DNA of 64,000 bases from Tumidithrix helvetica (GTDB taxonomy: Bacteria > Cyanobacteriota > Cyanobacteriia > Pseudanabaenales > Pseudanabaenaceae), in NCBI RefSeq assembly GCF_965232925.1, contig NZ_CBDDRA010000009.1, positions 105,191-169,190 of the forward strand, read 5' to 3'. The notes under the pieces were generated by a model. The model ran no database searches. It was not told where the DNA came from and saw only the letters and a list, made by a program, of their open reading frames with translations. Position 1 is the first letter of the stretch; each line of letters begins with the position of its first letter. Position numbers and translations under genes: made by a program. Shown in pieces: positions 1 through 8,709 of this stretch.

Positions 1-1326
1 TGCGGTGCGATCGAGCGCAGCAGCGATATCTAGAGCATGCTTTTCTGCTTGTTTCTGAGCGGTGATATCTTTGGCAATGCCCAAAAATCCTGTAATCTCG
101 CCTTGATTTGTGCGAATGGCGGTAATGGTTAGCATTACAGGGAAACGCGAACCATCTTTACGGATATAAGTCCATTCCTGCTCGGCAACCTGTCCTAGTT
201 TAGCCTTGGCAACAAAGACTTCAAACCCAGGCTCGATATCTTGATGAAGTTCTTGAGACAGGTGCTTAGCTTGGGAAACAACTTCATTGAGATCGTGCAA
301 AATTGCAGGGCTAGTCTTGCCTACGACCTCCGAGGCAGCATATCCCAACATATTCTCAGCAGCTAGGTTAAAGGATCGAATCGTGCCTTGTAGATCGGTT
401 GAGATAATGGCAAAGTTGGCGCTATCTAAAATAGCTTTTTGCAACATCAAAGTTTCTGATAGTCGCTCTTCCGATGCCCTGCGATCGGTAATATCTCGCG
501 CGATTTTCGATGCCAGAATAATTTTGCCTTCAAAGTCTCGTACTGGAGAAATCGTTGCCGAGACGTAAATACGCTTGCCATCCTTGCGAACGCGCTCGGT
601 TTCAAAATTCTCGATGCGATCGCCTCGGGCGATTTTCGCGAGAATTTGCGGTTCCTCCTCTTTCCGATCTGGCGGAATCAGCATCGCCATGGGCTGTCCG
701 ATCGCCTCCCGCGCTGTATACCCAAAGATCTTCTCCGCTGCGGAATTCCAACTGGTGATAATGCCATCGAGGGTTTTGGTCATAATGGCATCATCGGAGG
801 ATTCGACAATAGAGGCAAAAAGCTGAAATGCATTTTGATTTCGTCTTAGTTCCAACTGACTGATCGCCAGACGACTGAGCGACTCAAGTTGTTCGATTTG
901 CGTTTCTGTCAGTGTTTTAGGCTGGCGATCGATCGCGCACAAAGTCCCCAAGGTATAGCTATCAGGGGTAGTTAAAGGGACGCCAACATAAAAGCGAATA
1001 TTCGGATCGCTTGCCACGAGAGGATTGTCCGCAAAGCGATCGTCCAAGGTGGCATCGGGAACGATCAATTTCATATTGTTGGCAACGACGTGACCGCAAA
1101 AAGAAATGTCTCGCGGTGTTTCCGAGGCATCAATGCCGACGCGCGATTTAAACCACTGCCGATCGCGATCGACCAAAGAGATTAAAGCGATCGGGGTTCC
1201 ACAGATACGGGCAGCAAGTTGCGTCAAATCATCGTATTCCTGCTCTGGTAAGGTATCGAGAACCTTATAGCGATCGAGAGCTGCTTGCCTTTCGCTTTCA
1301 TTCTGTGGGATTTCGGGCTTTTTCAT
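1..1326 (-). CDS. GAF-PAS-PAS sensor protein, N-terminal 442 residues (C-terminus beyond window)
   Basis: Reading the minus strand from the ATG at 1326 gives an uninterrupted frame to the window edge. The first 20-165 residues form a GAF domain of the type that follows the phrase YKVLDTLPEQEYDDL, seen in many cyanobacterial hybrid kinases and diguanylate cyclases. Two PAS domains follow: the first begins near residue 172 (SSDDAIMTKTLDGIITSWN) and ends at ARDITDR; the second begins near residue 300 (AIISTDLQGTIRSFN) and ends near residue 430 at AKDITAQKQAE. The output domain (histidine kinase, GGDEF or other) lies outside the window, so the signalling output is unknown. A soluble sensor is likely because no membrane segment is visible. 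It is divergent from the gene at 2044. Confidence 0.85.
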   Translation of the reverse strand, partial: MKKPEIPQNESERQAALDRYKVLDTLPEQEYDDLTQLAARICGTPIALISLVDRDRQWFKSRVGIDASETPRDISFCGHVVANNMKLIVPDATLDDRFADNPLVASDPNIRFYVGVPLTTPDSYTLGTLCAIDRQPKTLTETQIEQLESLSRLAISQLELRRNQNAFQLFASIVESSDDAIMTKTLDGIITSWNSAAEKIFGYTAREAIGQPMAMLIPPDRKEEEPQILAKIARGDRIENFETERVRKDGKRIYVSATISPVRDFEGKIILASKIARDITDRRASEERLSETLMLQKAILDSANFAIISTDLQGTIRSFNLAAENMLGYAASEVVGKTSPAILHDLNEVVSQAKHLSQELHQDIEPGFEVFVAKAKLGQVAEQEWTYIRKDGSRFPVMLTITAIRTNQGEITGFLGIAKDITAQKQAEKHALDIAAALDRTA

Positions 1327-2043
1327 GGGATTAAACCGATCGCGGCATCTATCATTACGGAATTTATCGATCTAGAAATTAATTTAGAATTTGTTGACAT
1401 TGAGGGCAAGCAAAGCTGTTACATGGCAGTTACCAAATGCTTCAGCTTTTTGCACGAACGATTAATTTCTTTTTTAGATATTCAGATGATTGAATTCCCA
1501 AATCAAAATTATTGGTTCGATAAAAATAAAAAAAAGATAGTCCTTGCTTCGTGCGATCGAGCCCCCACTCATCCACACTCAATATAACTGAAGAATTGCG
1601 ATTAACTGACTTTAGCTCAATTTACTTCATAAAAAAGCAAAGTGTAAGTGTAGTTTTCCCACTGTATGGGTAAGATTTACCCCTCCCCAGCCCTACAATG
1701 AAGGAAAATGGATTACCTATCTTCCTCCAGTAGGGTGAATTAAAAGGGGGAAGTCCGATTTGCCTGTTTACAGGTATCCTATTTCGCATCCAAAGTAAAC
1801 CACAGACTCTTCACATTCCTTTGATATGCCCGTAAATTATGTGCTGATGGAATTGATAGATTAATTTTGCTGATTCTGGTACGCGATCGTTATGAAGCAA
1901 AACGCGATCGGGTAGGTAGTACTTCCGAAATATGGGAGAATCTGCTGTGAGCCAAAAACTTGAGTTTTTGGCGTTTTTGACAAGGTTGCAAGATTCCAAT
2001 TGACCGTCATACGCAGCATTATATAATCTCTCCCCAAAACCCT
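1327..2043. other. 717-bp intergenic region, no gene supported
   Basis: This AT-rich stretch separates two divergent genes and should hold both promoters. Frames of 62-100 codons exist here but have no recognisable domain, no ribosome binding site and atypical composition. A stretch near 1738-1770 (GGTGAATTAAAAGGGGGAAG) recalls part of a cobalamin riboswitch, but the rest of the conserved core is missing. I see no RNA gene or mobile element. Confidence 0.5.
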
Positions 2044-2544
2044 ATGAGCCTAGAGACGTTATTTACCGAGTACCGCATCCCGATTATCTTTCTCATGCTC
2101 GCCACCCCTTGGCTTACCTATCTGATTTGCTACGCTATTCCAGGGAAAAAAGAGGAGCCCTTTGTCTTGAGTGCCAACCTCTGGCTCTCGGTTTTGAGTA
2201 TGCTCACACTGGCAGGGTATCTAACCTATGCAACCCATACAAAGGGATGGGAAATGATTGTCAAACAAGCCGATGCATTTTTGCTATTTATACCACCCTA
2301 TCATCTGATTACATCGCTGTGGCTATCCAAGCAACGCCTTCCCTTAATTGAGATTCCCGCCTTTCGCACCCTACAGGGCTTGATCGTCATGGCAGGTGTT
2401 TATATGGTTTTGGCATGGATCGCCTCCGCCACTCGAATCTATATCATTGTATTTTCTTTCCTTCCATTCCCCATGTTTTTGGGATTCCTCGCACTCTTGG
2501 TAGGCATTGGCTATTTAGGATATCGCCGCACATTTGGTACGTAA
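2044..2544 (+). CDS. Conserved multi-pass membrane protein
   Basis: The product is 166 residues and strongly hydrophobic, with about four or five membrane segments: near residues 12-31, 45-64, 76-93, 107-127 and 131-160. No catalytic motif is visible. The composition and codon use (HIP1-like GATCGC sites) match neighbouring genes, so this is very likely a real gene. Function is unknown; it looks like one of the small cyanobacterial integral membrane proteins without assigned role. It is 111 bp upstream of the DUF4336 gene on the same strand and could be co-transcribed with it. Confidence 0.75.
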   Translation: MSLETLFTEYRIPIIFLMLATPWLTYLICYAIPGKKEEPFVLSANLWLSVLSMLTLAGYLTYATHTKGWEMIVKQADAFLLFIPPYHLITSLWLSKQRLPLIEIPAFRTLQGLIVMAGVYMVLAWIASATRIYIIVFSFLPFPMFLGFLALLVGIGYLGYRRTFGT

Positions 2545-2655
2545 GCGGTTAACAAGGCATTTCATCAAGCAGCTAACAAAATTAATTACAGAATTTGGCT
2601 GAAAGCGATTTGAGCTTTACAATGGGCTTTGCGATGGTTACTCATAACCTGATTA

Positions 2656-3846
2656 ATGATGCAAGCACAAACAACTCCCCCACGCGACTTTTCATGGGCT
2701 TTTTGGCATATTGTCCCGCTTTACCCATATGGTAAGCGGCGCACAATTCGTCAAGAAGCGATCGCCAATGCCGTTTGGACATTCGATCAACTGCAAGGCA
2801 TCTTTTATGTGGTCGTACCGATCCGAATGACGGTAGTTAAACTCGATCGCGGTGGGTTGTTGGTTTATGCCCCTGTTGCCCCAACGACTGAGTGTATTCG
2901 TCTCGTCAAAGAATTGGTCGCCGAACATGGCGATGTTAAATACATTATCTTGCCAACTGCTTCTGGGCTGGAGCATAAAGTCTTTGTCGGCCCTTTTGCG
3001 AGGTGCTTTCCCAATGCCCAGGTATTTGTTGCCCCCGATCAATGGAGCTTTCCGCTCAATTTGCCTTTAAGTTGGCTGGGTTTACCGCCCAAGCGCACGC
3101 AGGTACTGCCTCAAGACAGCCGTCAAGCTCCCTTTGCCGATCAGTTTGACTATGCGATTCTAGATTCCATCCATCTCGGGTTAGGAAAATTCACAGAAGT
3201 TGCTTTTTTTGATAAGCGATCGCGGACTTTATTGGTGACCGATATGGTGATTTCCATTCCTCAAGATCCGCCCGCGATCGTGCAAGTCGATCCGTACCCC
3301 TTATTATTTCATGCCAAAGATCGCGCCTCCGATCTCGTGGAAGATACGCAGGCAAATCGTCGCAAGGGATGGCAGCGCATCGCTTTATTTGCTATGTACT
3401 TCCGTTCCAGTGTCTTAGATGTGATGCCCTGGGGGGAAGCATTTCGCGATGCAGCTCAAGCCAGCGATCGCTCTAAAAAAGCTTATTTCGGACTATTTCC
3501 CTTTCAATGGAAACCCAATTGGCAACAGGCATTTGAGGCACTACGCGGCAATGGAAGATTATTGGTTGCACCCATTCTCCAAACCTTAATTCTCAATCGC
3601 GCACCAAAAGAAACGCTCGATTGGGCCGATCGGGTCGCAAGTTGGAACTTTCAACAAATTATTCCCTGTCATTTTGACGCTCCGATCGCCGCTTCTCCGC
3701 AACAGTTTCGCCAAGCCTTTGCTTTTTTAGAAAAGCAGGCTTCTGCCCATACATTTTTTCCCCAAGAAGATGTGCAGCTTTTGAGAGAAATCGATCGAAG
3801 CCTACACAAGCGCGGCATCTTACCTCCTGTAAAAGAGAAGGTGTGA
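2656..3846 (+). CDS. DUF4336 domain protein (metallo-beta-lactamase-like fold)
   Basis: The 396-residue protein matches the DUF4336 family of cyanobacteria and plants, a group related to the metallo-beta-lactamase fold. Recognisable parts are an N-terminal FWHIVPLYPYGKRRTIRQEA block, the central DGGLLVYAPVAPTTE-like segment (here RGGLLVYAPVAPT, about residue 66) and the LPTASGLEHKVFVGPFARCFP motif near residue 97, with a late CHFDAPI near residue 340. The histidines in the last two could be metal ligands, but that is inference. Two adjacent ATG codons start the gene. It converges on nnr. No reaction has been assigned to the family that I know of. Confidence 0.8.
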   Translation: MMQAQTTPPRDFSWAFWHIVPLYPYGKRRTIRQEAIANAVWTFDQLQGIFYVVVPIRMTVVKLDRGGLLVYAPVAPTTECIRLVKELVAEHGDVKYIILPTASGLEHKVFVGPFARCFPNAQVFVAPDQWSFPLNLPLSWLGLPPKRTQVLPQDSRQAPFADQFDYAILDSIHLGLGKFTEVAFFDKRSRTLLVTDMVISIPQDPPAIVQVDPYPLLFHAKDRASDLVEDTQANRRKGWQRIALFAMYFRSSVLDVMPWGEAFRDAAQASDRSKKAYFGLFPFQWKPNWQQAFEALRGNGRLLVAPILQTLILNRAPKETLDWADRVASWNFQQIIPCHFDAPIAASPQQFRQAFAFLEKQASAHTFFPQEDVQLLREIDRSLHKRGILPPVKEKV

Positions 3847-3948
3847 GAATTCTTCGCCACCTCATGGAACGTTAGTTCGCGATCGGAAAATCTGTTGTGA
3901 ATAATTACCTTGCTACGCAAGGCTTTGAAAAAAGCTAATCGCTGAATG

Positions 3949-5529
3949 CTAACCGCTTCTCTCAGCGAGAAAGGATAAGAGATTTTGTGCCAATGCGAGC
4001 GGATCGACACCCATCTCGGTGCGTTGTTTAGCTAGCCAAATCGCTGTTTGTGAATGCCAGACAGTTCCCGCGATCGCGGCATTTCCACCAGTCATGCCCT
4101 GCGCTAATAACCCACCTATTACACCTGCTAACACATCACCACTGCCACCTCTCGCCAGTGCAGGCGTACTTTCAGGATTCACCCAAGTTTGTTGGTGTTC
4201 TGAACCCTCTAGAGAACTGGTTGCCAACCGATCGCAGAAACTAATCGCGGTTCTCGCGCCCTTGAGTAAGATCGTCGCTCCTGTTTGGCTTACAGCTCTT
4301 TGCACTGCCGTCAGGCGATCTTCAAGTTTTAGCTCGGGAAATAATCGACCAAACTCTCCCCAATGCGGTGTGAGAATTGTTGCTTGAGAACGTACTTTCA
4401 GATGCTCTATTCCTAAGCTTGCTAATAAAGTTAATCCATCAGCATCTAGGACTAATGGACAGGGTGCTCTGAGAACTCGATCGACGATCGCTTTGGTTTC
4501 CAAAGACAAGCCACAACCGCAGGCGATCGCTTGATATTTTTGCAGATCCAGTTCGGGTAAGCCTGCGATCGCCCCCGTATCGGTCTCAGGGCAACCCATT
4601 ACCAGTGCATCGGGTACCTGTGCCAGTACCATCGACCTGAGAGATTCGGGAACGGCAATCGTCAACATTCCCACGCCGCTTGCTTTTGCGCCTAGAGCCG
4701 CCAACAGAGCCGCCCCGCCATAGGTTTGCGAACCTACGATTAATAGAAGATGCCCGACTTGGTATTTGTGCGTCGTAATGGCACGAGGAATTGGCAAGCA
4801 TGAGGATGCTGGATTCCCCCTAGAAGATTGGGATGGATGGCGAAATATTTGCTTTGGGTCGATGCGCCACTCAGCATGAGCATCTCCCAGAACTTGACGC
4901 ACCATGGATTCAGGAATATCAAAATCAAGGCGATCGACTTGACCGAAATAGGAAAGGGTCGATTCGGCAAACAGTCCGCGCTTCCATAGACCTAAACAGA
5001 GGGTATGGGTCGCTCGAATCGCCACCCCCATCACAGCCCCCGTATCGGTATGGATGCCTGAAGGCAGATCGATACTGAGGATAGGAATCCCCCAAGTATT
5101 TACCTTATCGATAATTCCTGCGAGTTCTCCTTCGATATTGCGTTCCAAACCAAAGCCAAACAGACCATCCACAATTAGATCGCAGGTTTTTAGCTCCTCC
5201 AAATCGACAAATGGGATGCCTAGACTCTGGGCATAGCAGCGGTGTACGCGGGTGAGCGGTTTGTGCTTTGTGAGGGTTGAATAAATTTTGACTTCGCGCC
5301 CCCGATGCCAAAGTTCTCTGGCAACAACTAAGGCATCCCCACCATTGTGTCCCGAGCCTACCAAGATGCCTACTCGTCGATAGGCAGCGATCGGATAAAT
5401 TTCTGCGAGACGTTGGGCGATCAGACCTGCCACTTTTTCCATCAAAGCCGCTACTGGCATCCCTGCTGCAAACATCAGCGACTCGATCGCCCGCATCCGA
5501 TCCGCCGTAACAATAACTTGGTTTAGCAT
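3949..5529 (-). CDS. nnr: Bifunctional NAD(P)H-hydrate epimerase / ADP-dependent NAD(P)H-hydrate dehydratase
   Basis: This 526-residue fusion repairs hydrated NADH and NADPH. The N-terminal half (about 1-225) is the YjeF_N/NAXE epimerase domain, with GSGHNGGDALVVAREL at residues 58-73 and the DLIVDGLFGFGLER segment. The C-terminal half (about 245-526) is the YjeF_C/NAXD dehydratase, related to ribokinases, with LTPHWGEFGRLF and the nucleotide-binding ARGGSGDVLAGVIGGLL near residue 460. Both domains look intact and length is normal for the bacterial fusion. It acts in the cytoplasm as metabolite-damage control. The start codon at 5529 lies only 45 bp from the tRNA-Arg gene on the other strand. 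Confidence 0.95.
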   Translation of the reverse strand: MLNQVIVTADRMRAIESLMFAAGMPVAALMEKVAGLIAQRLAEIYPIAAYRRVGILVGSGHNGGDALVVARELWHRGREVKIYSTLTKHKPLTRVHRCYAQSLGIPFVDLEELKTCDLIVDGLFGFGLERNIEGELAGIIDKVNTWGIPILSIDLPSGIHTDTGAVMGVAIRATHTLCLGLWKRGLFAESTLSYFGQVDRLDFDIPESMVRQVLGDAHAEWRIDPKQIFRHPSQSSRGNPASSCLPIPRAITTHKYQVGHLLLIVGSQTYGGAALLAALGAKASGVGMLTIAVPESLRSMVLAQVPDALVMGCPETDTGAIAGLPELDLQKYQAIACGCGLSLETKAIVDRVLRAPCPLVLDADGLTLLASLGIEHLKVRSQATILTPHWGEFGRLFPELKLEDRLTAVQRAVSQTGATILLKGARTAISFCDRLATSSLEGSEHQQTWVNPESTPALARGGSGDVLAGVIGGLLAQGMTGGNAAIAGTVWHSQTAIWLAKQRTEMGVDPLALAQNLLSFLAERSG

Positions 5530-5536
5530 GAAACGA

Positions 5537-5564
5537 TTGTCAAAATCTCATTTTGATATACGAT
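5537..5564 (+). promoter_or_regulatory. Possible sigma70-type promoter of the tRNA-Arg gene
   Basis: TTGTCA at 5537-5542 and TACGAT at 5559-5564 are 16 bp apart and sit 10 bp before the tRNA 5' end. The match and placement are good, but this is based on consensus alone. Confidence 0.4.
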
Positions 5565-5574
5565 AGTAAGCTGT

Positions 5575-5648
5575 GGGCTAGTAGCTCAGTTGTATAGAGC
5601 AATCGCCTTCTAAGCGATCGGTCACAGGTTAGAGTCCTGTCTAGCCCG
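5575..5648 (+). tRNA. tRNA-Arg (anticodon TCT), with U19-A56 in place of G19-C56
   Basis: A full cloverleaf can be folded by eye. Acceptor stem GGGCTAG (5575-5581) pairs perfectly with CTAGCCC (5641-5647), with G73 at 5648. The D stem is GCTC/GAGC, the anticodon stem ATCGC/GCGAT with loop CTTCTAA (anticodon TCT at 5609-5611), and the T stem ACAGG/CCTGT. No CCA is encoded. The unusual feature is in the elbow: the D loop reads AGTTGTATA, so position 19 is T (5593), and the T loop reads TTAGAGT, so position 56 is A (5631). The near-universal G19-C56 tertiary pair is therefore replaced by U-A. It decodes AGA. The strict stem pairing argues against a pseudogene. Confidence 0.9.
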
Positions 5649-5715
5649 TTTTTAGCGCCTACAAAGCATTGGGGTGACTCATATTATCGCCCCTAGCAGT
5701 AGTTGAGCATGATTG

Positions 5716-5735
5716 AGGATCTCGTACGAGATCCT
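5716..5735. repeat. 20-bp perfect palindrome (AGGATCTCGT / ACGAGATCCT)
   Basis: The two 10-base arms are exact reverse complements with no loop, followed on the plus strand by TTCCTTTCT. It could act as a weak transcription terminator for the tRNA unit or be a short dispersed repeat. Only one copy is in this window. Confidence 0.5.
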
Positions 5736-5749
5736 TTCCTTTCTCCGCA

Positions 5750-5789
5750 TTGAGTGTAGGGGCAATTCATGAATTGCCCCTACACTCAA
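5750..5789. repeat. 40-bp perfect palindrome, dispersed repeat copy 1
   Basis: The left arm TTGAGTGTAGGGGCAATTCA is exactly complementary to the right half. The inner 28 bp (from GTAGGGG to CCCCTAC) recur at 28534-28561 with GAGG/CCTC in place of GGGG/CCCC, so the pairing is kept. It lies between the tRNA and the end of a transporter gene and is likely a small dispersed palindromic (REP or MITE-like) element. Confidence 0.8.
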
Positions 5790-5822
5790 GTCATTTAGGA
5801 TGGCTATATTTTCACTTTGGGT

Positions 5823-6188
5823 TTAGCTCAGTAAAACCATCAAAACACCTACCACAATCACCACCACACCCATAAAACGGATAAGCGGTAAAGGTTCTTG
5901 AAATATTAATGCCCCACCTAAGGTAATAATCACGTAGGAAATTGAGATCGTCGGAGCTGCAATGGATAGCTTGGTGCGAGATAGCACAATGATGTACCCG
6001 ACCGCAGAGAGTCCATACATCGAAATACCTGCCCATAAATAGGGCTGGAGTGCCATAGAAATCAGTTTTTCACCGACATTCCCCATGCCTACCTGTCCGA
6101 GTGCTAAAGCACCCGCCTTAAGTAAAAACTGACCCACAATGCTTAACAGTAGGGAGACAACTTGAATCAGTAACGTGTCAAGAGACAT
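5823..6188 (-). CDS. Small EamA/SMR-type membrane transporter
   Basis: The 121-residue product has four predicted membrane helices (about 5-25, 45-65, 70-92 and 97-119), the size and layout of single-domain drug/metabolite transporter (DMT) proteins. The first helix contains GQFLLKAGAL, and the C-terminal helix ends GVVVIVVGVLMVLLS, as in EamA-like halves. Such proteins usually work as dimers. The substrate cannot be read from sequence. The gene is not in an obvious operon; a palindromic repeat sits just beyond its stop codon. Confidence 0.75.
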   Translation of the reverse strand: MSLDTLLIQVVSLLLSIVGQFLLKAGALALGQVGMGNVGEKLISMALQPYLWAGISMYGLSAVGYIIVLSRTKLSIAAPTISISYVIITLGGALIFQEPLPLIRFMGVVVIVVGVLMVLLS

Positions 6189-6240
6189 GAAGTTTGTATT
6201 GGTTACATCTGTTTAATAAAACCCATCTAATTTAATTTGC

Positions 6241-6280
6241 CTAGTTAAATCTAAGCTAGTTAAATCTAAGCTAGTTAAAT
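6241..6280. repeat. Short tandem repeat, 15-bp unit, about 2.7 copies
   Basis: The unit CTAGTTAAATCTAAG occurs at 6241-6255 and 6256-6270, with a partial third copy to 6280. The third copy overlaps the stop codon (6271-6273, CTA on the plus strand) of the TPR gene, so the repeat probably arose by slippage from the gene end. Confidence 0.85.
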
Positions 6281-7803
6281 CCCAGTCGGCGAAACGCCAA
6301 GCGGCGATTTTGCCATACTTCAGGTTCTTCGGGTTCAATCTGAATTGCCTTATCATAGCAAGCGATCGCCTCTTCTAGCTGCCCCAAGGCACTATGGGCA
6401 TTGCCCCGACAGTACCAAGCATAATGATCGTCCGACTTAATCTCTAAAGCTTGATTGAAACTAGCGATCGCGTCTTCATAGAGGTCTAAATTGCTCAAAG
6501 CTAGACCGCGATTGTTCCAAGCATAGTAATCATCAGGGCGAATGGCTAAGGCGCGATCGTAGCTGGCGATCGCTTCGGAATATTCCCCTAAACTGTCTAG
6601 GGCTTTGGCGCGCCAATACCAGAGTTGATGATCCTCTGGTTTAAATTCCAAGGCGCGATCGTAGCTTTTGATCGCCTCAACATACCTACCCATCGACTCG
6701 AGGGCATAGCCGCGACTAAACCATCCTTGGATGTAGCTGGGCTGAATGGCTAGGGCTTTGTCACAGTTGCTAATCGCCTCTTCATACTGCCCCAAGTCAT
6801 TGAGTAAGGCTCCTTTGCTGGCAAAGGCAGGATGATAATCAGGCTTGAGGTTGAGGGCGCGGTTAAACGCCGCGATCGCTTCTTCGTAACGTCCCAACAT
6901 ACTCAAAGAAGTACCGAGGTTATAGTGGGCTGGATGAAAATCATCTTTGTGACTGAGCGCTTGATTGTAGTTAGAGATCGCTTCTTGATGTTTCCCGAGC
7001 AGATCTAGCGCTACGCCGCGATTGTACCAAGCCAGATGCGAGTGGGGACTGATTTCCAGCGCAAGGTCGCAGTTCGCGATCGCTTCAGCATAACGATTGT
7101 CTGCGGCTAGCAAACCTCCCTGTTCCAGTAATAGCTCGACTCTGCGCTCGGACTTAAAGGGCTGGGCGGCAATTAATTTTTGCAATTCTTGAAACTTGCG
7201 ATCGCGCTCTTCGGACGTCATGCTCAAAAAGGTCTGGTAGCGATCTTCTAAAGAGCGGCGCAGTACTTCTTGTCGCAGCAACTCCATATCTGTCGGGAAT
7301 TCGAACACCTCAACAGATTCGTCAAAGAAAGACGGCATCCTTCCAACAAAATATTTGAGGGCAAACAAGGGGAGTAAAAATATAAAGCAGAAATTAAAGT
7401 CTTGCTGTAATTTGCTTTGGAGCAGTCCTAAATTTGCTAGCGGTCTGGGAACAGAGTCTAATTCTTGTTGTAGGCTCAAATCTAGATTTAACAGTTGGGT
7501 ATGGCTAACCAAAAACTCTTCAATACCTGTGACAAATAGAAGATCGGGGTGATTTTGACTGGCAAAATTAGCGATCGCGCTGCTAAAGTCTTCTGGAGAT
7601 TGCTGAAGGTGCAGGACTTGAACATTTTTCTGCTCAATATCATGTTGAGTCCTGAAAATAATTTGATCTGCTTCAGTCGGAGAGCATCTGACAAAAACAA
7701 AATCGAACCCATTTTTTGCTTTGAGAGACTTTAATAATGCCCGATATTCAGTCTCTGGGTTTTTAGCTGCGTCCTTATCCCAAGTAATTATCGCCTTTCT
7801 CAT
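6271..7803 (-). CDS. TPR-repeat protein with N-terminal NTPase-like domain
   Basis: The 510-residue protein has two parts. Residues 1-190 resemble the degenerate ATPase-like domain found at the start of many cyanobacterial TPR proteins (the FLLPLFALKYFVGRMPSFFD segment is typical), but no Walker A motif is present, so nucleotide binding is doubtful. Residues about 220-505 hold eight consecutive TPR motifs of 34 residues of the form AWYNRG.AL...G...EAI..YD.AL..KP. TPR arrays bind partner proteins. The gene stands alone, and the 15-bp tandem repeat covers its stop codon. A role in protein complexes or signalling is inferred only from the architecture. Confidence 0.85.
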   Translation of the reverse strand: MRKAIITWDKDAAKNPETEYRALLKSLKAKNGFDFVFVRCSPTEADQIIFRTQHDIEQKNVQVLHLQQSPEDFSSAIANFASQNHPDLLFVTGIEEFLVSHTQLLNLDLSLQQELDSVPRPLANLGLLQSKLQQDFNFCFIFLLPLFALKYFVGRMPSFFDESVEVFEFPTDMELLRQEVLRRSLEDRYQTFLSMTSEERDRKFQELQKLIAAQPFKSERRVELLLEQGGLLAADNRYAEAIANCDLALEISPHSHLAWYNRGVALDLLGKHQEAISNYNQALSHKDDFHPAHYNLGTSLSMLGRYEEAIAAFNRALNLKPDYHPAFASKGALLNDLGQYEEAISNCDKALAIQPSYIQGWFSRGYALESMGRYVEAIKSYDRALEFKPEDHQLWYWRAKALDSLGEYSEAIASYDRALAIRPDDYYAWNNRGLALSNLDLYEDAIASFNQALEIKSDDHYAWYCRGNAHSALGQLEEAIACYDKAIQIEPEEPEVWQNRRLAFRRLGFN

Positions 7804-8073
7804 GCTTCCAGTTTGGTCAAGAGCGTTTAAGGCATCATATCAAATCCTTTCTCTTTCTTGCTTTTTTATGGTAATTCCTGACATATTCCAGATATATAAA
7901 AGCCCTAAACCAATTGTGAATTCTATGGGATTCGTGAAATTCCAATGGCATGGAAGAGATCGGATTAGGAATGCATAGATTCGCAGTCTAATCGTAAAAG
8001 TCGATTAAAATGAATCCTAATCCTGCCTAAATCACCAGACTATTCCACAGGTTGAAACCTAGGTTTATTTCCT

Positions 8074-8649
8074 ATGAACTCCCTAACCGTTAGTTTAGAC
8101 TCTGTACTCGAAATCACTGACGAGCAGTTTTTTCAACTCTGCCAAAAAAATAGCGATCTAAGGTTTGAGCGCAATGCTCAAGGAGACATCACCATCATGG
8201 CACCAGAAGGCGGCGATACAGGGATGCATAGCCTATCTCTAGGCGCAGATTTGGTAATTTGGAACCGCCGTAAAAAGCTAGGTGTTGCCTTTGGTTCCTC
8301 TACTGGGTTTAAGCTCCCCAATGGTGCAAATCGATCGCCTGATGCTGCTTGGCTCGTAAAAGAACGGTGGGAGGCACTGACCCCAGAACAACGAGAAAAA
8401 TTTCCGCCGATCTGTCCAGACTTTGTCATTGAGCTGATGTCACCGAGCGACAGCCTCAAGACCACGCAAGCCAAAATGCAAGAATATCAAGATAACGGAA
8501 CTAGATTGGGATGGTTAATTAACCGCAAGGATCGGCAAGTCGAAATCTATCGGGTTGGCAAGGAAGTCGAGATCCTGCGATCGCCAATTTCGCTCTCAGG
8601 GGAAGATGTCTTGCCCGAATTTGTTTTAAATCTGGAATCAATTTGGTAA
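8074..8649 (+). CDS. Uma2 family protein (restriction-endonuclease-like fold)
   Basis: The 191-residue protein has the hallmarks of Uma2/DUF820: the N-terminal TDEQFFQLC block, a mid-protein SPDAAWL (the aspartate is a predicted metal ligand), then PDFVIELMSPSD with glutamate and aspartate, and a KMQEYQDNG helix about residue 135. The fold is PD-(D/E)XK-like. The family is greatly expanded in cyanobacteria and its biological role is unsettled. A second, more divergent Uma2 gene is at 42139. This copy is full length and lies alone between unrelated genes. Confidence 0.9.
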   Translation: MNSLTVSLDSVLEITDEQFFQLCQKNSDLRFERNAQGDITIMAPEGGDTGMHSLSLGADLVIWNRRKKLGVAFGSSTGFKLPNGANRSPDAAWLVKERWEALTPEQREKFPPICPDFVIELMSPSDSLKTTQAKMQEYQDNGTRLGWLINRKDRQVEIYRVGKEVEILRSPISLSGEDVLPEFVLNLESIW

Positions 8650-8709
8650 AACCCTAAAATTACGGATTGCCAGTGGGCTAGCATTTAGTTTGTCACGACT
8701 AAATTTTTA

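Noticed and set aside
1285..1587. 100-codon plus-strand frame
   Set aside because: It begins inside the start of the minus-strand GAF-PAS gene, has no ribosome binding site and no protein-like pattern.
1735..1800. Cobalamin-riboswitch-like sequence
   Set aside because: Only a short piece resembles the core; the conserved AGCCAGGAGACC-like part and the GGTGCC start are missing, and no B12-related gene follows.
1811..1999. 62-codon minus-strand frame
   Set aside because: No domain or ribosome binding site, and base composition is that of the intergenic region.
3669..4010. Frames between the DUF4336 and nnr genes
   Set aside because: They overlap both real genes in the wrong frame and lack any protein-family signal.
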